Assembly (NCBI GenBank): GCA_003139795.1
Contig: PLGM01000271.1
Span: forward strand, 1 to 40,931
From: Acidobacteriaceae bacterium
GTDB taxonomy: Bacteria > Acidobacteriota > Terriglobia > Terriglobales > Acidobacteriaceae
Length of the DNA: 40,931 nucleotides
Direction of reading: 5' to 3'
Every line of letters starts with the position of its first letter. Positions within the stretch are counted from its first letter, which is position 1. Positions 16,599 through 24,890 of this stretch are shown in pieces. Made by a program: the position numbers and the translations under genes. A model generated the notes under the pieces. It was not told the DNA's origin, made no database searches, and worked only from the letters and a program-made list of their open reading frames with translations.

Positions 16599-18095
16599 AT
16601 GGGTTTGAACACGCTGGACCTCGTGGTGGTCGTCGCGTATCTCGTGGGGGTAACACTGTTCGGCCTGCGCTTTCGCGGCAAGCAGCGAACCCTGAAGGAT
16701 TATTTCCTGGCGGACAATACGATTCCATGGTGGGCTATCTCGTTGTCCATCGTAGCGGCTGAAACCAGCACCCTTACCATCATCAGCGTTCCCGGGCTTG
16801 CCTATGAAAAGGACTTCCGCTTTCTGCAGTTGGTCATTGGCTATATAGTCGGACGGATCATTGTAAGTTTTGTTTTTATTCCCCAGTATTTCCGCGGCGA
16901 GCTGGTCACAGCATACCAACTGATTCAGCGCCGTTTCGGAGAGAGGCTGCGATCTCTGACCGCCGGGCTTTTTCTTGTGACGCGCGCGGCGGCCGAAGGA
17001 GTGCGCGTCTTCGCGGTGGCCATTGTGGTCCGGGTCGCCCTGGCTGGCGTTTTCGCCGGACTCAGCGACTACTCGCGCGACGTCGCCGCCATCGCCATCG
17101 TCACCGTGTTGACGCTCGTGTACACCTTCGAAGGAGGCATGGCAGCGGTGATCTGGACCGATGTCATCCAGTTGGCGATCTATCTGGCTGGCACGCTGGT
17201 GGCCGTCTTTGCCATTTCGCATCTGGTGCCGGGAGGATGGGGGACGATTCGCACCTTTGCCGGTGACGCAGGCAAATTCAGAATGTTTGATACGTCGTGG
17301 GATCTCTCCAGCACTTACACCTTGTGGTCGGGTGTTATCGGCGGCGCTTTCCTCACCACCGCCAGCCACGGCACCGATCAACTGATCGTGCAGCGGTTGC
17401 TCTCAGCGCGCAGCGAGCGACAGGCCAAGATGGCGCTGCTCTCCAGCGGCGTCGCGGTCTTCTTTCAATTTTCGTTATTTCTGCTCATCGGCGCCATGCT
17501 GTTTGTGTTTTACAAGTTATTCCCGCCTTTAGTGGTCTTTACCCGCACGGACACAATTTTCCCCACCTTCGTTGTCTCACGGTTGCCGCATGGCATCAGC
17601 GGCCTGCTCATCTCCGCGATCCTCGCGGCGGCCATGTCGAACCTGAGCGCCGCGCTGAATTCGCTTTCCTCGACGACCATTGTCGATTTCTACTCGCGGA
17701 TCGCACCGCAGTCGACAGAGGAGCGCCGGGTTCGGCTCTCACGCGTGGCGACGATCGGCTGGGGAGTGCTTCTATTCGGATTGGCCTTGCTGGCCCGGCA
17801 TGGGGGCAAGGTACTGGAGATGGGCCTGTCGATCGCATCGGTGGCGTACGGATCGCTGCTCGGGGTGTTCCTTCTGGGCGTGCTCACCAGGAGCGCGTCG
17901 GAGCGCGGCGCAATGATCGGCATGTCAGTTGGATTCGTCTTCAATTTGTATTTGTGGTTCTTTACCGGCGTGCCGTTCACTTGGTACGTTGTTTTCGGAA
18001 GCATTGCAACCTTTCTCGTGGGATATAGCGCCAGTTGGCTGATCTCCCGGACGAGTCCTCCACAACAGTTAGTTCAACCTGGCCAAGGCAGGTGA
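16599..18095 (+). CDS. Sodium:solute symporter (SSS family)
   Basis: The 498-residue inner-membrane protein has about 13 hydrophobic helices. It carries SSS family signatures: YFLADNTIPWWAISLSIVAAETSTLT in the first helices and ISAILAAAMSNLSAALNSLSSTTIVDFY around 335-365, the region that contributes the conserved sodium site. It would import a sugar or small organic molecule with Na+. A GTG at 16554 opens the frame, but MGLNTLDLVVVVAYLVG at 16599, with AGGAG 11 nt upstream, gives the normal SSS N-terminus. Its stop is 4 nt before the NamZ fusion start, so the two are one operon and the likely substrate is the sugar freed by that enzyme (MurNAc or GlcNAc). The substrate is not readable from sequence. 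Confidence 0.85.
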   Translation: MGLNTLDLVVVVAYLVGVTLFGLRFRGKQRTLKDYFLADNTIPWWAISLSIVAAETSTLTIISVPGLAYEKDFRFLQLVIGYIVGRIIVSFVFIPQYFRGELVTAYQLIQRRFGERLRSLTAGLFLVTRAAAEGVRVFAVAIVVRVALAGVFAGLSDYSRDVAAIAIVTVLTLVYTFEGGMAAVIWTDVIQLAIYLAGTLVAVFAISHLVPGGWGTIRTFAGDAGKFRMFDTSWDLSSTYTLWSGVIGGAFLTTASHGTDQLIVQRLLSARSERQAKMALLSSGVAVFFQFSLFLLIGAMLFVFYKLFPPLVVFTRTDTIFPTFVVSRLPHGISGLLISAILAAAMSNLSAALNSLSSTTIVDFYSRIAPQSTEERRVRLSRVATIGWGVLLFGLALLARHGGKVLEMGLSIASVAYGSLLGVFLLGVLTRSASERGAMIGMSVGFVFNLYLWFFTGVPFTWYVVFGSIATFLVGYSASWLISRTSPPQQLVQPGQGR

Positions 18096-18099
18096 AGGC

Positions 18100-20547
18100 A
18101 TGTCGGATAAGCGGGATTTACTCAGGCGGATAACAATGACAGGAGCCAGAATAAGCTGGCAATGTTTGCTCTGCCTGGCGGTTCTTGTTCAGTGCCTCGC
18201 CACTGCGCCTGCATCCGCCCAGGGTTCGCGGCCGAGCCAGGATCGCCAGGCCGGAATCAAAGCAATGGATGCAATTCTCGACCCGATCATGGAGAAGGCG
18301 GTCGCGGACGCGAACATCCCCGGCGGTGTCCTTCTTATCGGGCACAATGGAAAGGTTTTTTACCGCAAGGCATTCGGATCGCGCTCGCTTGAACCGGTGC
18401 GTGAGCCGATGACGATTGACACTATCTTCGACCTCGCCTCGCTCACCAAGTGCATCGCAACCGCTACCTCGGTGATGAAACTGGTCGAGCAAGGCCGCAT
18501 CCGGCTGAACGATCCCGTGGCCGCTTATCTGCCCGAGTTTGCGCAGAACGGCAAGAAGGACATCACGGTCCGCGACCTGCTTACCCATTACTCCGGCCTG
18601 CGCGAAGATCTGGACTTGAAAACCCCATGGACGGGCCGCGACACAGCGTTCGAAATGGCCATGCTCGAAAAGCCGATCTATCCGCCCGGCTCGCGGTTCC
18701 TTTACAGCGACATCAACTTCGAGACTCTCGGCTTCCTGGTGGAGAAGGTCACCGGCGTCTCGCTGGCCGACTACGCCAGCCAGAACATCTACGCACCGCT
18801 GGGCATGAAGGACACCCGGTTTCTGCCGCCCATGGAGTGGGTTTCGCGCATCGCACCCACGCAATACGATGAACAAGGGCAGATGCTGCGCGGCGTTGTG
18901 CACGATCCCACGGCGCGCCGGATGGGTGGCATTGCCGGCCACGCCGGGCTGTTCTCCACAGCCGACGATCTGGCCCTATTCGCTGAAGACTTCCTAAGTG
19001 GCTTCACGATTTTAAGCCGGCCCGCGGTGGAGAAGATGTCTACGCCGCAGACGCCGCCAAACGCGGCCAGCTTGCGCGGTTTGGGTTGGGACATCGATTC
19101 CCCCTACTCCACCAACCGCGGCGAATTGCTTCCCGTGGGCTCCTTTGGCCACACCGGCTTCACCGGCACATCCTTGTGGATCGATCCAGTTACCGACACT
19201 TACATCATTCTTCTCACCAACGCCGTGCATCCTCGCGGCGGTAAATCGATGGTTTCTCTGCGCTCAAGGATCGCTACCGCCGTTGTCCAGTCGCTCGCAC
19301 TTTCCGCCACGGAGGAAGACAAGCTGCGCCTTGCCCGCATCACCGGGTATAACGAATCGCTGCTGGCAGCCCGCCGCATCAGTTACCGCAACGGCGAAGT
19401 GAAGGCGGGGATCGATGTGCTGGAGGCTCATGCCTTCCGCGAACTCCACGCGGATGCGAGTCATCCCGTCAGGGTAGGATTGGTGACTAACCAGACCGGG
19501 ATCGATTCGCGCGGCCAACGGACGGCCGACGTGCTGGCTCACGCGCCAGGCGTTCGACTCGTTGCTATCTTCAGCCTCGAACACGGCATTGCAGGCAAAC
19601 TGGACACAACCGCGATCGATAACTCCCAGGACGCCGCCACTGGAGTCCCCATCTATAGCGTGTATGGCGACAGCGACTCCAAACGCCGTCCTTCCAGCGC
19701 GGCTTTGTCCGGCCTGGACCTGATTGTCTATGACATTCAGGACATTGGCGTCCGCTTTTACACCTACGAAAGCACCATGGGATACTTTCTTGAGGCCGCG
19801 GCCAAGGCCGGCAAGGAGATGGTCGTGCTCGACCGCCCCAATCCGATTGGCGGCGCCTTCGTCGAAGGCCCCGTCGCCGATCCTGGCCGGGAATCGTTTG
19901 TCAGTTATGGGCAAACTCCGGTGCGGCATGGCATGACCATGGGAGAGCTGGCAAGGATGTTCAACGCGGAGCGCTCGATTGGCGCGAATCTGGCCATCGT
20001 TCCCATGGAAGGCTGGATGCGCGGAGATTGGTTCGACTCCACGGGCGAGTTATGGGTGAACCCATCGCCTAACATGCGCAACCTTACCGCGGCTGTTCTC
20101 TATCCCGGCATCGGCATGATCGAAGCCACCAATATCTCGGTAGGCCGTGGAACGGACACTCCCTTCGAATTTGTTGGCGCGCCGTGGGTAACTCCGGTTG
20201 ATCTGGCCGGGTATCTCAATGCCCGGGAAATCAGCGGGGTGCGGTTCATCCCGGTGAATTTCACTCCCGACAGCGCAGTCTACGCGCACCAGCAGTGCGG
20301 CGGCGTGCAAATCGTAGTGACCGACCGGAATGCGCTCGACGCGCCGGAGCTGGGAATCGAAATTGCGGCGGCCTTCGAATCACTCTATCCCGGCCAATAC
20401 AAGATTGCGGGGCTGGACGTGCTGATGGTGAGCAAAGCGAGCCTCGATGCGATTGCCGCCGGCCAGGACCCTCGCCGAGTTGCCGAGCAATGGCGCGACG
20501 GCATCGAACAGTTCCAGGCGTTACGGGCAAAGTATCTTCTCTACTGA
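18100..20547 (+). CDS. Serine beta-lactamase-like hydrolase fused to NamZ-type exo-beta-N-acetylmuramidase (GH171, DUF1343)
   Basis: The 815-residue exported fusion starts with a signal peptide (about 20-41). A class C beta-lactamase-fold serine hydrolase (about 55-400) has SLTK at 114-117 (nucleophile Ser114, Lys117), YSD at 202-204 in place of YxN, and HTG at 351-353. A DUF1343/NamZ domain runs from about 435 to 815, with GLVTNQTGID (460-469), FSLEHGIAG (491-499), YDIQDIGVRFYTY and VLDRPNPIGG. NamZ proteins remove MurNAc from the non-reducing end of murein chains; the Glu in EHG is invariant in the family. The hydrolase half could act on peptide or ester bonds of the same polymer (inferred). 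An alternative ATG at 18136 also leaves a signal peptide. It lies 4 nt after the symporter and converges on the PLP enzyme gene. Confidence 0.88.
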   Translation: MSDKRDLLRRITMTGARISWQCLLCLAVLVQCLATAPASAQGSRPSQDRQAGIKAMDAILDPIMEKAVADANIPGGVLLIGHNGKVFYRKAFGSRSLEPVREPMTIDTIFDLASLTKCIATATSVMKLVEQGRIRLNDPVAAYLPEFAQNGKKDITVRDLLTHYSGLREDLDLKTPWTGRDTAFEMAMLEKPIYPPGSRFLYSDINFETLGFLVEKVTGVSLADYASQNIYAPLGMKDTRFLPPMEWVSRIAPTQYDEQGQMLRGVVHDPTARRMGGIAGHAGLFSTADDLALFAEDFLSGFTILSRPAVEKMSTPQTPPNAASLRGLGWDIDSPYSTNRGELLPVGSFGHTGFTGTSLWIDPVTDTYIILLTNAVHPRGGKSMVSLRSRIATAVVQSLALSATEEDKLRLARITGYNESLLAARRISYRNGEVKAGIDVLEAHAFRELHADASHPVRVGLVTNQTGIDSRGQRTADVLAHAPGVRLVAIFSLEHGIAGKLDTTAIDNSQDAATGVPIYSVYGDSDSKRRPSSAALSGLDLIVYDIQDIGVRFYTYESTMGYFLEAAAKAGKEMVVLDRPNPIGGAFVEGPVADPGRESFVSYGQTPVRHGMTMGELARMFNAERSIGANLAIVPMEGWMRGDWFDSTGELWVNPSPNMRNLTAAVLYPGIGMIEATNISVGRGTDTPFEFVGAPWVTPVDLAGYLNAREISGVRFIPVNFTPDSAVYAHQQCGGVQIVVTDRNALDAPELGIEIAAAFESLYPGQYKIAGLDVLMVSKASLDAIAAGQDPRRVAEQWRDGIEQFQALRAKYLLY

Positions 20548-20589
20548 GTTGCGCGGTGCGCCGGGCCAGCCAGGGCGGGGCTGAGCGCC

Positions 20590-21870
20590 TCAGAAGAATG
20601 TTTGAACGATATCGATGACCTGATAGTCAGCATTCAATACGGGCAAAGTGCGCCACTTATCGAAGGTCAGGCAAGGATGGCAGATATCGAAACCGATCAT
20701 ATCGCCGACGCGAATATCGTCTTCAGAGTCAATTCGCAAGTAAGCGTGCTGGTCCATCAATTTTGTAACTTTCCAGTGCGCGGGAGCGGCTTTCGGAGCC
20801 GCATCCCCCGGCCTGAAATGCTGCGCGGGGACGGGCAGCCCGGAGTCAAAGGCGGCGTCGCGTCTGCCCAACCCGACAATCGCCTTCTCCGCTTCCGGCG
20901 CCGATTGCACATACGCCCATACCTGCAGCGCGGGCAAGAGCCCGGAACTCATTTGCCGCGCGATAGGATTGTGCTCGAGAATCCTGGCCTGCGCCTCGCG
21001 ATAGGCGCCAACGTCGTGCGTGAGATAGCAGCCTGGGCGCAGGACGATCTCCACGGCGTCGCCGAACCCGGCGGCGCAAAAGACCTCGGCTACGACGTCG
21101 TACCATGCGGAGCCCGCGCCAGAAAGGAGGATGGGCGCGCGCTGGAAACGATTCTCCGCGGCGAGCTTGCGCGTGACGGCAACCGCATGTTGCAGGAAAG
21201 CGCGAATGGAGGATTCGTCATCGAGAACGCCTTCATACATCTCGACACCGCTCAGGGCGATGGACTCGCTCCAGCGGGACAACGAGGCCAGCACGGACTG
21301 TAACTGCAGCTCGTCGCGTACGCCCGCGCGGCCGCCGGCAACGCCAAGCTCGATCAGCACGCGCAGACGCTGGTCGAGCTTCGAGTAATACCTGCCTAAC
21401 TGCTCGATTTGCGCCGCCGAATCGACCAGGCAGTAGAACTCGAAATCCGGGTCCCGCAGCAGCCGCGCCACGATGGCCATGTTTTCCTTGCCGATCAGCT
21501 GGTTTGCCATCAGGACGCGGCGTACTCCGTGCGCGTAGGCGACCTGTGTCTGATGCGCGGTAGCAAGCGTGATTCCCCATGCGCCCGCCTGCAATTGCAG
21601 CTCAAACAACCGGGGAGCCATGGTGGTTTTGCCGTGGGGCGCCAGCCTGACTCCATAGGCGGAGATGAATTGCCGCATCCAATTGAGGTTGTGCAGCAGC
21701 CGGTCTTCATAGAGGACGGCCGTCGGCAGGCTGAGATCTTCGCGCAGAAGGTTCCAGTCGAGTTGAGCGATGCCGTTGGGTTCGAGCGCGCGATCGAGAA
21801 AGCCCAGGCCCTTGTTTAGCGGGGCAATCGCGCCTCGAGCGCCGGTCTGGGTGGAATCTTTATCGTTCAT
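20590..21870 (-). CDS. D-serine dehydratase-like / D-threonine aldolase-like PLP enzyme (fold type III)
   Basis: The 426-residue cytoplasmic enzyme belongs to the alanine-racemase-fold group that contains eukaryotic-type D-serine dehydratase (DSD1) and D-threonine aldolase. The barrel begins at LPTAVLYEDRLLHNL, with the PLP Lys in RLAPHGKTTMAP (K81). The C-terminal beta domain keeps the zinc pair in DICHPCLTFDKW (H398, C400) typical of DSD1. It would deaminate D-serine, or cleave a D-3-hydroxy amino acid. The frame opens at a TTG at 21888, but the ATG at 21870 is preferred. It is divergent from the D-aminoacylase gene with 86 nt between, so the pair probably shares control: acylated D-amino acids are freed by one and degraded by the other. 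Confidence 0.82.
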   Translation of the reverse strand: MNDKDSTQTGARGAIAPLNKGLGFLDRALEPNGIAQLDWNLLREDLSLPTAVLYEDRLLHNLNWMRQFISAYGVRLAPHGKTTMAPRLFELQLQAGAWGITLATAHQTQVAYAHGVRRVLMANQLIGKENMAIVARLLRDPDFEFYCLVDSAAQIEQLGRYYSKLDQRLRVLIELGVAGGRAGVRDELQLQSVLASLSRWSESIALSGVEMYEGVLDDESSIRAFLQHAVAVTRKLAAENRFQRAPILLSGAGSAWYDVVAEVFCAAGFGDAVEIVLRPGCYLTHDVGAYREAQARILEHNPIARQMSSGLLPALQVWAYVQSAPEAEKAIVGLGRRDAAFDSGLPVPAQHFRPGDAAPKAAPAHWKVTKLMDQHAYLRIDSEDDIRVGDMIGFDICHPCLTFDKWRTLPVLNADYQVIDIVQTFF

Positions 21871-21956
21871 CCAATGAATCTCCGGCAAGTTCCGGGATAA
21901 AGATGGAATAGCTCTGGAACATGCAATGGTTATAGTCTATATTCTGAACCAGCGCC

Positions 21957-23411
21957 ATGCTGAGTTCTGACACCCTCATACGAAATGCCAGCGTCCTGGA
22001 CGGCAGCGGAACCGCCCCGGAACTTCTGGATGTTGCGCTGTGTGACGGCCGCATTTACGAGATCGGCTCATCCCTCGCATGCAGCGCAGCGACAATCGTG
22101 GATGCGGAAGGCATGGCGCTTGCGCCCGGCTTTATCGATGTTCACACCCACGACGACATCAGCGTCGTCCGCGCTCCGGCGATGCCGGCGAAGCTTTCGC
22201 AGGGCGTGACGACAGTCATTGTGGGCAATTGCGGCATAAGCGCGGCGCCGGTCAAGTTGCGCGGCGAGCCACCGGATCCGATGAGCCTGCTCGGCGCCAG
22301 GGACGATTTTTGCTACCCAACCTTCGCTTCGTATGTCGCGGCCATCCGCGCTGCGCGGCCGGCCGTGAACGTAGGCGCGCTGGTGGGCCATACGGCCCTG
22401 CGCAACAATCACATGGACCGCCTCGACCGGACGGCAACCGAAGCTGAGATCGAACGGATGCGCGCGCAGTTGGGTGAGGCTCTCGACGGTGGAGCGCTGG
22501 GGCTTAGCTCCGGCCTTGCGTATCTTTCGGCCAATGCAGCCACCACGGAAGAGGTGCTGGCGCTGGCCCGGCCGCTGGCCTCGGCAGGCGCGGTATACGC
22601 CACGCACATGCGCAGTGAAACGGAAGCGATCCTCGACGCTATGAGCGAGGCCTTTGAAATAGGCCGCTTGAGTCATGTGCCGGTTATCGTTTCTCACCTG
22701 AAGTGTGCCGGCATCGATAACTGGGGACGGAGCGGCGAAGTGTTGCAGGCTCTGGAGACGGCGCAGTCCACGCAGCAAATCGGCTGCGATTGCTATCCCT
22801 ACGCGGCTGGATCGAGCACGCTTGACTTACGGCAGGTGGACGAGCGCGTCAGGATTACGATTACATGGAGCACGCCGCACCAGGAGATTGCGGGGCAGTC
22901 TCTGGCGCAAATCGCCGCGGAATGGAATGTAACTCAGCTTGAAGCGGCGCGGCGATTGCAGCCGGCTGGAGCTATCTACCACAGTATCTCCGAGGACGAT
23001 ATGCGCCGGATTCTCGCGCATCCCGCGACCATGATCGGCTCCGATGGCTTGCCAAACGATCCACGCCCTCATCCTCGTTTGTGGGGAACGTTCCCCCGCG
23101 TGCTGGGGCGTTATAGCCGCGAAGAACGGCTGTTTTCGCTTCCTGAAGCGGTTCATAAGATGACCGCCATGCCTGCACAGAGGTTTGGGCTCGCGGACCG
23201 CGGGCTGATACGCAAGGGCTATTGCGCCGACCTGGTGCTCTTCGATCCTGAAAAGATCATCGACACGGCGACATTCACTCATCCCATAAGTCCGGCGGAA
23301 GGAATCGCGGGCGTTTGGGTGAACGGCGTTCTCTCCTACACCGCTCAAGGAGCTACCGGGAATCGTGCGGGCCGCTTTCTCGCGCGCGGCAAGACAACCT
23401 GGGTCCAATGA
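21957..23411 (+). CDS. N-acyl-D-amino-acid deacylase (D-aminoacylase)
   Basis: The 484-residue amidohydrolase-fold protein is almost exactly the length of the Alcaligenes D-aminoacylases. Metal-site motifs are in the right order: DVHTHDD (H63, H65), GNCG (C92, the bridging Cys of this subfamily), THMRSE (H217), SHLK (H247) and IGSDG (near 359). It hydrolyses N-acyl-D-amino acids to the free D-amino acid and a carboxylate, probably in the cytoplasm as no signal peptide is present. The ATG at 21957 lacks a clear Shine-Dalgarno. It is followed at 55 nt by a GntP permease and is divergent from the PLP D-amino-acid enzyme, making a compact D-amino-acid module. Acyl and side-chain specificity cannot be read from sequence. 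Confidence 0.88.
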   Translation: MLSSDTLIRNASVLDGSGTAPELLDVALCDGRIYEIGSSLACSAATIVDAEGMALAPGFIDVHTHDDISVVRAPAMPAKLSQGVTTVIVGNCGISAAPVKLRGEPPDPMSLLGARDDFCYPTFASYVAAIRAARPAVNVGALVGHTALRNNHMDRLDRTATEAEIERMRAQLGEALDGGALGLSSGLAYLSANAATTEEVLALARPLASAGAVYATHMRSETEAILDAMSEAFEIGRLSHVPVIVSHLKCAGIDNWGRSGEVLQALETAQSTQQIGCDCYPYAAGSSTLDLRQVDERVRITITWSTPHQEIAGQSLAQIAAEWNVTQLEAARRLQPAGAIYHSISEDDMRRILAHPATMIGSDGLPNDPRPHPRLWGTFPRVLGRYSREERLFSLPEAVHKMTAMPAQRFGLADRGLIRKGYCADLVLFDPEKIIDTATFTHPISPAEGIAGVWVNGVLSYTAQGATGNRAGRFLARGKTTWVQ

Positions 23412-23466
23412 TTCAAGCTTCTAGAATTCGCTGCTTCAGCCGCCTGAGGGGAGCGGCGCCGATTGC

Positions 23467-24822
23467 ATGACTATGATCGATCCTCACAGTATCTTTCTGC
23501 TTGTCTCGGCGTTCCTCGCAGTCGTGGGCCTGATCCTATTGATTGCCGTCTTCAAGCTGAATCCCTTCATCACGCTCCTTCTTACTTCGCTGGCCCTGGC
23601 CGTGGTCACGGGCATGCCGCTTTCAACGGTGGTTCATTCCTTTGAGGCGGGAGTCGGCGCAACGCTGGGACACATCGCGATCGTTGTGGCGCTGGGCACC
23701 ATGCTCGGCAAAATGATGGCGGAGTCCGGCGGCGCCGGCCGCATCGCGAATACCCTGATCCAATTCTTTGGCGAGAAGAACATTCATTGGGCCATGATGG
23801 TGATCGGGCTGGTGATCGGCCTGCCGGCATTCTTTGAAGTTGGTTTTGTGCTGCTGATTCCGATTGCGTTTACGGTGGCGCGGCGCACGCGGACTTCGCT
23901 GATTCTGGTGGGTCTGCCCATGGTGGCCGGACTTTCAGTGGTGCATGGATTGGTGCCTCCACATCCCGCGGCTCTGCTGGCGGTCACGATCTACAAGGCG
24001 GATGTGGGCCGCACCATCCTTTATGCACTGCTCATCGGTGTTCCCACGGCAGTTATCGCCGGACCGCTCTACGCGAAGCTGATTGCGCCGCATATCGAGC
24101 TACCCGCAAAGAATCCCATGGCAGCACAGTTTGTCGATCACGATGCGGAGCGCAGCCTGCCCGGCTTCTGGCTTACCTTGTTCACCATTCTATTTCCGGT
24201 CCTTCTGATGATGACTGGGAGTTGGGCAGACGCCGTGTCTGCGCCCAAAAGCGCCGTGAACCAAGGATTGCACCTGATCGGCAACGACGATATAGCTCTG
24301 CTGATCGGCGTGCTGCTCAGCTTTTTCACTCTCGGCCGCATGAGAGGCTTTACGCGCGCGACCATCCTGCGCTTCAGCAACGAGTGCCTTGCGCCCACGG
24401 CGACCATCACACTGCTGGTGGGCGCGGGCGGAGGCTTTGGAAGAATTCTGCAGGATAGCGGCGTCTCCGAGGCGGTCATCGGCGTTGCGCTGCACAGCCA
24501 TGTGCCACTGCTGCTGCTGGCGTGGCTGCTGGCCGCGTTGATGCGCCTCGCCACGGGTTCGGCGACTGTGGCGATGACGACAGCAGCCGGCATCGTGGCT
24601 CCGATTGCATTGCATGCTCCAGGCGTTCACCCAGAGCTGTTGGCCATCGCCACCGGCGCGGGTTCGCTGATCTTTTCGCACGTCAACGACGGCGGGTTCT
24701 GGCTGGTCAAGGAGTACTTCAACATGAGCGTTACGCAGACCATCAAGACGTGGTCGGTGTGCGAGACGATCATCTCAGTTACCGCGCTCGTTTTCACCGC
24801 GGCCTTGTCGTGTGTAGTCTGA
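23467..24822 (+). CDS. GntP-family permease (gluconate / D-serine type)
   Basis: The 451-residue inner-membrane protein has about 12 hydrophobic segments and GntP signatures: LNPFITLLLTSLALAVVTGMP, GLPAFFEVGFVLLIPIAF, HGLVPPHPAALLAVTIYKADVGRTI and GSLIFSHVNDGGFWLVKEYF. GntP proteins co-transport sugar acids, and the family member DsdX carries D-serine. Here it follows the D-aminoacylase and faces a D-serine dehydratase-like gene, so a D-amino acid or its acyl form is a better guess than gluconate. An in-frame ATG at 23473 is an alternative start. A paralogue with a charged insert is encoded at 32587-34089. Confidence 0.87.
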   Translation: MTMIDPHSIFLLVSAFLAVVGLILLIAVFKLNPFITLLLTSLALAVVTGMPLSTVVHSFEAGVGATLGHIAIVVALGTMLGKMMAESGGAGRIANTLIQFFGEKNIHWAMMVIGLVIGLPAFFEVGFVLLIPIAFTVARRTRTSLILVGLPMVAGLSVVHGLVPPHPAALLAVTIYKADVGRTILYALLIGVPTAVIAGPLYAKLIAPHIELPAKNPMAAQFVDHDAERSLPGFWLTLFTILFPVLLMMTGSWADAVSAPKSAVNQGLHLIGNDDIALLIGVLLSFFTLGRMRGFTRATILRFSNECLAPTATITLLVGAGGGFGRILQDSGVSEAVIGVALHSHVPLLLLAWLLAALMRLATGSATVAMTTAAGIVAPIALHAPGVHPELLAIATGAGSLIFSHVNDGGFWLVKEYFNMSVTQTIKTWSVCETIISVTALVFTAALSCVV

Positions 24823-24890
24823 TGGATGAACCGTTGCGTGCCGCGGCCTCTCGAGTTCGCGGCTGGTCCAACTCAATAAGGATGGATTGA

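Noticed and set aside
18100..19300. Antibiotic-resistance beta-lactamase
   Set aside because: The motif set (SLTK, YSD, HTG) and fusion to NamZ fit a murein-processing serine hydrolase, not a dedicated class C beta-lactamase.
20581..20593. CTGAG..CTCAG dyad as a terminator between NamZ and the PLP enzyme gene
   Set aside because: The stem is only 5 bp, overlaps the stop codon of the PLP enzyme gene and has no T-run.
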